Source: an uncultured Chloroflexota bacterium
GTDB lineage: Bacteria > Chloroflexota > Dehalococcoidia > UBA3495
DNA: 8,929 bases
Assembly (NCBI GenBank): GCA_913020235.1
Contig: CAJWBT010000077.1
Span: 1 to 8,929, forward strand
Reading direction: 5' to 3'
Each line of letters starts with the position of its first letter. The stretch's first letter is position 1. The notes beneath the pieces were generated by a model. The model did not search any database. It saw only the letters and a list, made by a program, of their open reading frames with translations, and was not told the DNA's origin. Position numbers and translations under genes: made by a program. Below are positions 7,064-8,929 of this stretch, piece by piece.

Positions 7064-7092
7064 GCCCGTGCTTCGCAGCCGACAGCTCATTT

Positions 7093-7123
7093 GCTGAACG
7101 CTGAGCGCTGACAGCTGACCGCT
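7093..7123 (+). repeat. GCTGANN heptanucleotide tandem repeat before nadK (4 units plus a partial)
   Basis: GCTGA occurs at 7093, 7100, 7107 and 7114 with an exact 7-bp period, followed by a degenerate unit GCTTG at 7121. A weaker unit, GCTCATTT, precedes it at 7085. The array lies in the predicted nadK leader and ends about 10 nt before the ATG, where no normal Shine-Dalgarno sequence is found. The same unit and period occur at 1355-1374. Confidence 0.75.
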
Positions 7124-7132
7124 TGTACCGAA

Positions 7133-8002
7133 ATGAATAACATTGGCATAATCTACAACGCCCGGATTCCCGAAGCGCTGGAACTGGCGACCACAATCCT
7201 GAAGAAGCTGGCCTTGCCGGAAGATAGCTGGCTTTCGCCGGCGGAGAACCTCGAAACCCTCCGCGAGCGGGCCGCCAACACCGGCCTGGTGGTCACCGTG
7301 GGCGGCGACGGCACCATCTTGAGGGCCGCCCAGGTGACGGCTCCCAGCGCGATTCCCGTGGTTGGGATCAACATGGGCAGGCTGGGGTTCATGACGGAAC
7401 TCCGGGTGCATGAGGCCCTGGAAAAACTCCCCCAGTATTTCAATGGCGCCCACCGGGTGGAAGAGCGCAACATGCTCCAGGCCACGGTGGTCAAGGGCGG
7501 CGAAGGCTCCGTTTCCCAAATGGAGGGGCCGTTCCATGCCCTCAACGACGCGGTCATGGCTCGGGGCGCAGTCTCCCGGCTGGTGACTATCGCCGTCCAC
7601 ATCGATGCAGCTGAACTGACCACCTTTCGGGCCGACGCCGTCATACTCTCGACGGCCACGGGCAGTACCGGGTACAACCTGGCCGTCGGCGGTCCCATTC
7701 TCGACCCGGCATCGGAGGCCCTGGTGCTTAAACCGGTGGCCGCTCACCTGGGCCTGTCCGCGGGGCTGGTTCTGGCCTCCTCGGTGAAGGTGACCCTTTC
7801 CCTGGAGGGACACCAACAGGCCATCCTCAGCGTTGACGGGTTCGTAGAGTATCCGTTGGAGGCCGGGGACCGCGTGGAGCTGAAGCAGAGCCCCTACAAG
7901 GCCAGGTTCCTCCGCGCCAACCCGCCCAGCCATTTCTACGGAACGTTGCGGCGCCGGCTCGGCTTGGGCGTCAGCGGACAGGAAGGAACGCCGGCCAGAT
8001 GA
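7133..8002 (+). CDS. nadK: NAD kinase (NadK)
   Basis: This cytosolic enzyme phosphorylates NAD to NADP using ATP or polyphosphate, the only route to NADP in most bacteria. It has 289 residues, a normal length. The Gly-rich catalytic motif GGDGT is at 57-61 with catalytic D59. NMGRLGF follows at 80-86, LNDAVMARG at 137-145 (an ND version of the usual NE pair) and STATGSTGYNLAVGGP at 173-188. SVDGF is near 233-237. The usual PHSL...RP region reads PVAAHLGLSAGLVL, a variant that keeps the histidine. The N-terminus MNNIGIIYN fits the family and fixes the start, although no clear Shine-Dalgarno sequence precedes it. Its own promoter at 7034 probably separates it from the nuo operon. Its stop overlaps the next gene by 4 bp (ATGA). 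Confidence 0.96.
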   Translation: MNNIGIIYNARIPEALELATTILKKLALPEDSWLSPAENLETLRERAANTGLVVTVGGDGTILRAAQVTAPSAIPVVGINMGRLGFMTELRVHEALEKLPQYFNGAHRVEERNMLQATVVKGGEGSVSQMEGPFHALNDAVMARGAVSRLVTIAVHIDAAELTTFRADAVILSTATGSTGYNLAVGGPILDPASEALVLKPVAAHLGLSAGLVLASSVKVTLSLEGHQQAILSVDGFVEYPLEAGDRVELKQSPYKARFLRANPPSHFYGTLRRRLGLGVSGQEGTPAR

Positions 8003-8544
8003 CCGCCTTCCAGTCAGAGCCCACCGTGGAGACCCAGCTACTGTTCGAGGGGAAAATCCTCAACCTCCGGGTGGACAACGTTCGGCTGCCTGACGGCCGG
8101 TTGGCCACCAGAGAGATAGTGGAACACGGTCAAGCCGTCTGCATGGTGCCCTTGGACGGCCAGGGCAACGTGCTCCTGGTCCGGCAGTACCGGAAGCCCG
8201 CCGAGGCCGAGTTGCTCGAGGTGCCCGCCGGCGGCATGGATGACGGTGAGACGCCGGAAGAGGCCGTCCTCCGGGAACTCCAGGAGGAAATTGGCTTCAC
8301 CGCCGGGACGTTGCAACACCTATCCAGCTCCTGGGTGGCCCCCGGCTGGTGCACCGAGTTCATCCACTCCTACCTGGCAACGGACCTGAGACCGGCCAAA
8401 CTTGCGCCAGACGACGATGAGAACATCTCAGTAGTTCCCGTTCCCCTGGACCGCATTCCGGGGCTGATCGAGAAGGGCGAGATCAAGGATATGAAGAGTA
8501 TCGCATCCCTGCTGCTGGCCTTGCGCTTCTTGGGCAACCGGTGA
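7999..8544 (+). CDS. Nudix hydrolase, probable ADP-ribose pyrophosphatase
   Basis: This 181-residue enzyme is expected to split ADP-ribose into AMP and ribose 5-phosphate in the cytosol. The Nudix box is complete at residues 78-100: G78, then E84, then REL QEE IGF with R92, E93, E96, E97 and G99 in place. LLEVPAG just before the box is typical of ADP-ribose pyrophosphatases, and so is P115, 15 residues after the box (in WVAPGWCTEF). Length and layout resemble NudF of Bacillus, but substrate choice among ADP-sugars cannot be settled from sequence, so no symbol is given. The ATG overlaps the nadK stop (ATGA), with AAGGA at 7983-7987 upstream, so translation is probably coupled to nadK. ADP-ribose arises from NAD breakdown, which fits the partner. 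Confidence 0.92.
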   Translation: MTAFQSEPTVETQLLFEGKILNLRVDNVRLPDGRLATREIVEHGQAVCMVPLDGQGNVLLVRQYRKPAEAELLEVPAGGMDDGETPEEAVLRELQEEIGFTAGTLQHLSSSWVAPGWCTEFIHSYLATDLRPAKLAPDDDENISVVPVPLDRIPGLIEKGEIKDMKSIASLLLALRFLGNR

Positions 8545-8572
8545 AGACGGTCCCGTTGGGCCAGGGATTAGG

Positions 8573-8601
8573 TAGAAAGCGCGCACCGTTTTTGATATAT
8601 T
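8573..8601 (+). promoter_or_regulatory. Probable promoter upstream of sdhA
   Basis: TATATT (8596-8601) matches the -10 consensus at 5 of 6 positions and is preceded by TGA (8593-8595), an extended -10. TAGAAA (8573-8578) at 17-bp spacing is a weak -35 with 4 of 6 matches. The predicted start near 8608 gives a leader of about 78 nt. It is AT-rich compared with the surroundings. Confidence 0.5.
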
Positions 8602-8635
8602 GGTGGGCAGAGTGACTGGTTCTGCAATTTTTTGA

Positions 8636-8665
8636 GCCGGCCGGCATCGGCTGACGGCGGCCGGC
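8636..8665 (+). promoter_or_regulatory. Leader hairpin upstream of the sdhA ribosome binding site
   Basis: GCCGGCCG (8636-8643) is perfectly complementary to CGGCCGGC (8658-8665) with a 14-nt loop. The stem is all G/C and ends 5 nt before the GAGGAAGGA ribosome binding site (8671-8679). A T run (8628-8633) precedes it rather than follows it, so it is not a + strand terminator for the Nudix gene. It could stabilise the mRNA or affect ribosome access. Confidence 0.45.
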
Positions 8666-8685
8666 AGTTCGAGGAAGGATCACCC

Positions 8686-8929
8686 ATGCTGGAGCACGAC
8701 GTCCTGGTCATTGGAGCCGGACTGGCGGGCATGCGCGCGGCCATAGCGGCGCGGGCCAACGGCGCCAACACCGCCATCATCAGCAAAGTCCACGCGGTGC
8801 GCAGTCACTCCAACGCGGCCCAGGGTGGGATCAACGCCGCCCTCACCGATCGCGGGGACGACTGGAAGGACCATGCCTACGACACGGTGAAGGGCAGCGA
8901 TTTCCTGGGCGACCAGGACGCCATCGAGG
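8686..8929 (+). CDS. sdhA: Succinate dehydrogenase/fumarate reductase flavoprotein subunit (SdhA/FrdA), N-terminal part
   Basis: This is the start of the FAD-bearing catalytic subunit of complex II, which oxidises succinate to fumarate or does the reverse. Only 81 codons are visible before the window ends. The protein opens with [19 protein letters not shown], the Rossmann GxGxxG site for FAD, with glycines at 10, 12 and 15. [15 protein letters not shown] at 39-53 contains H41, which by position matches the histidine that binds FAD covalently in this family. [16 protein letters not shown] is also typical. The ATG is preceded by a strong GAGGAAGGA (8671-8679) at 6 nt. Whether it acts as dehydrogenase or fumarate reductase cannot be told from this part. 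The related aspartate oxidase (NadB) is less likely because of the RSHS-AAQGG motif and the [14 protein letters not shown] stretch. Confidence 0.93.
   Translation, partial: MLEHDVLVIGAGLAGMRAAIAARANGANTAIISKVHAVRSHSNAAQGGINAALTDRGDDWKDHAYDTVKGSDFLGDQDAIE

Noticed and set aside
7194..7762. nadK as a non-functional or divergent paralogue because of the altered PHSL/RP region and the ND instead of NE pair
   Set aside because: The catalytic GGDGT, the NMGRLGF and STATGSTGY motifs and normal length are intact. The changes look like subfamily variation.

Overview
The window is a slice of a GC-rich bacterial chromosome. It carries the distal half of a respiratory complex I operon, followed by a short NAD(P)-related cassette and the start of a complex II gene. 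All genes are on the + strand. The subunit sequences and the style of the intergenic repeats suggest a member of the Chloroflexota (SAR202/Dehalococcoidia-like). That placement is inferred from general resemblance only, with no search or tree behind it.

Layout. Positions 1-6963 hold the nuo operon: the 3' part of nuoI, then nuoJ, nuoK, a 64-residue DUF2007-like gene, nuoL, nuoM and nuoN. The proton-pumping and ion-path residues expected in NuoK, L, M and N are all present, so this looks like a working membrane arm. Most junctions are tight (0-6 bp). Two are not: nuoK to the small gene (68 bp) and nuoL to nuoM (225 bp), and both gaps are largely filled by repeats. A 169-bp gap (6964-7132) with a good sigma70-type promoter and a heptanucleotide repeat precedes nadK (NAD kinase). 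nadK overlaps a Nudix ADP-ribose pyrophosphatase gene by 4 bp. A 141-bp gap with a probable promoter and a leader hairpin then precedes sdhA, the flavoprotein of succinate dehydrogenase/fumarate reductase, which runs off the window end.

Functionally the genes group around NADH and quinone redox chemistry. Complex I oxidises NADH, NadK makes NADP, the Nudix enzyme probably clears ADP-ribose released from NAD, and SdhA feeds electrons from succinate to the quinone pool (or the reverse).

The most unusual content is the repeats rather than the genes. C/G palindromes occur at the nuoI 3' end and after nuoK. GCTGANN arrays with a 7-bp period lie just before two start codons. A CACAGAG-type inverted-repeat element sits between nuoL and nuoM. 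No CRISPR array, tRNA, rRNA, transposase or toxin-antitoxin pair was seen, and I found no clear new multi-gene system.
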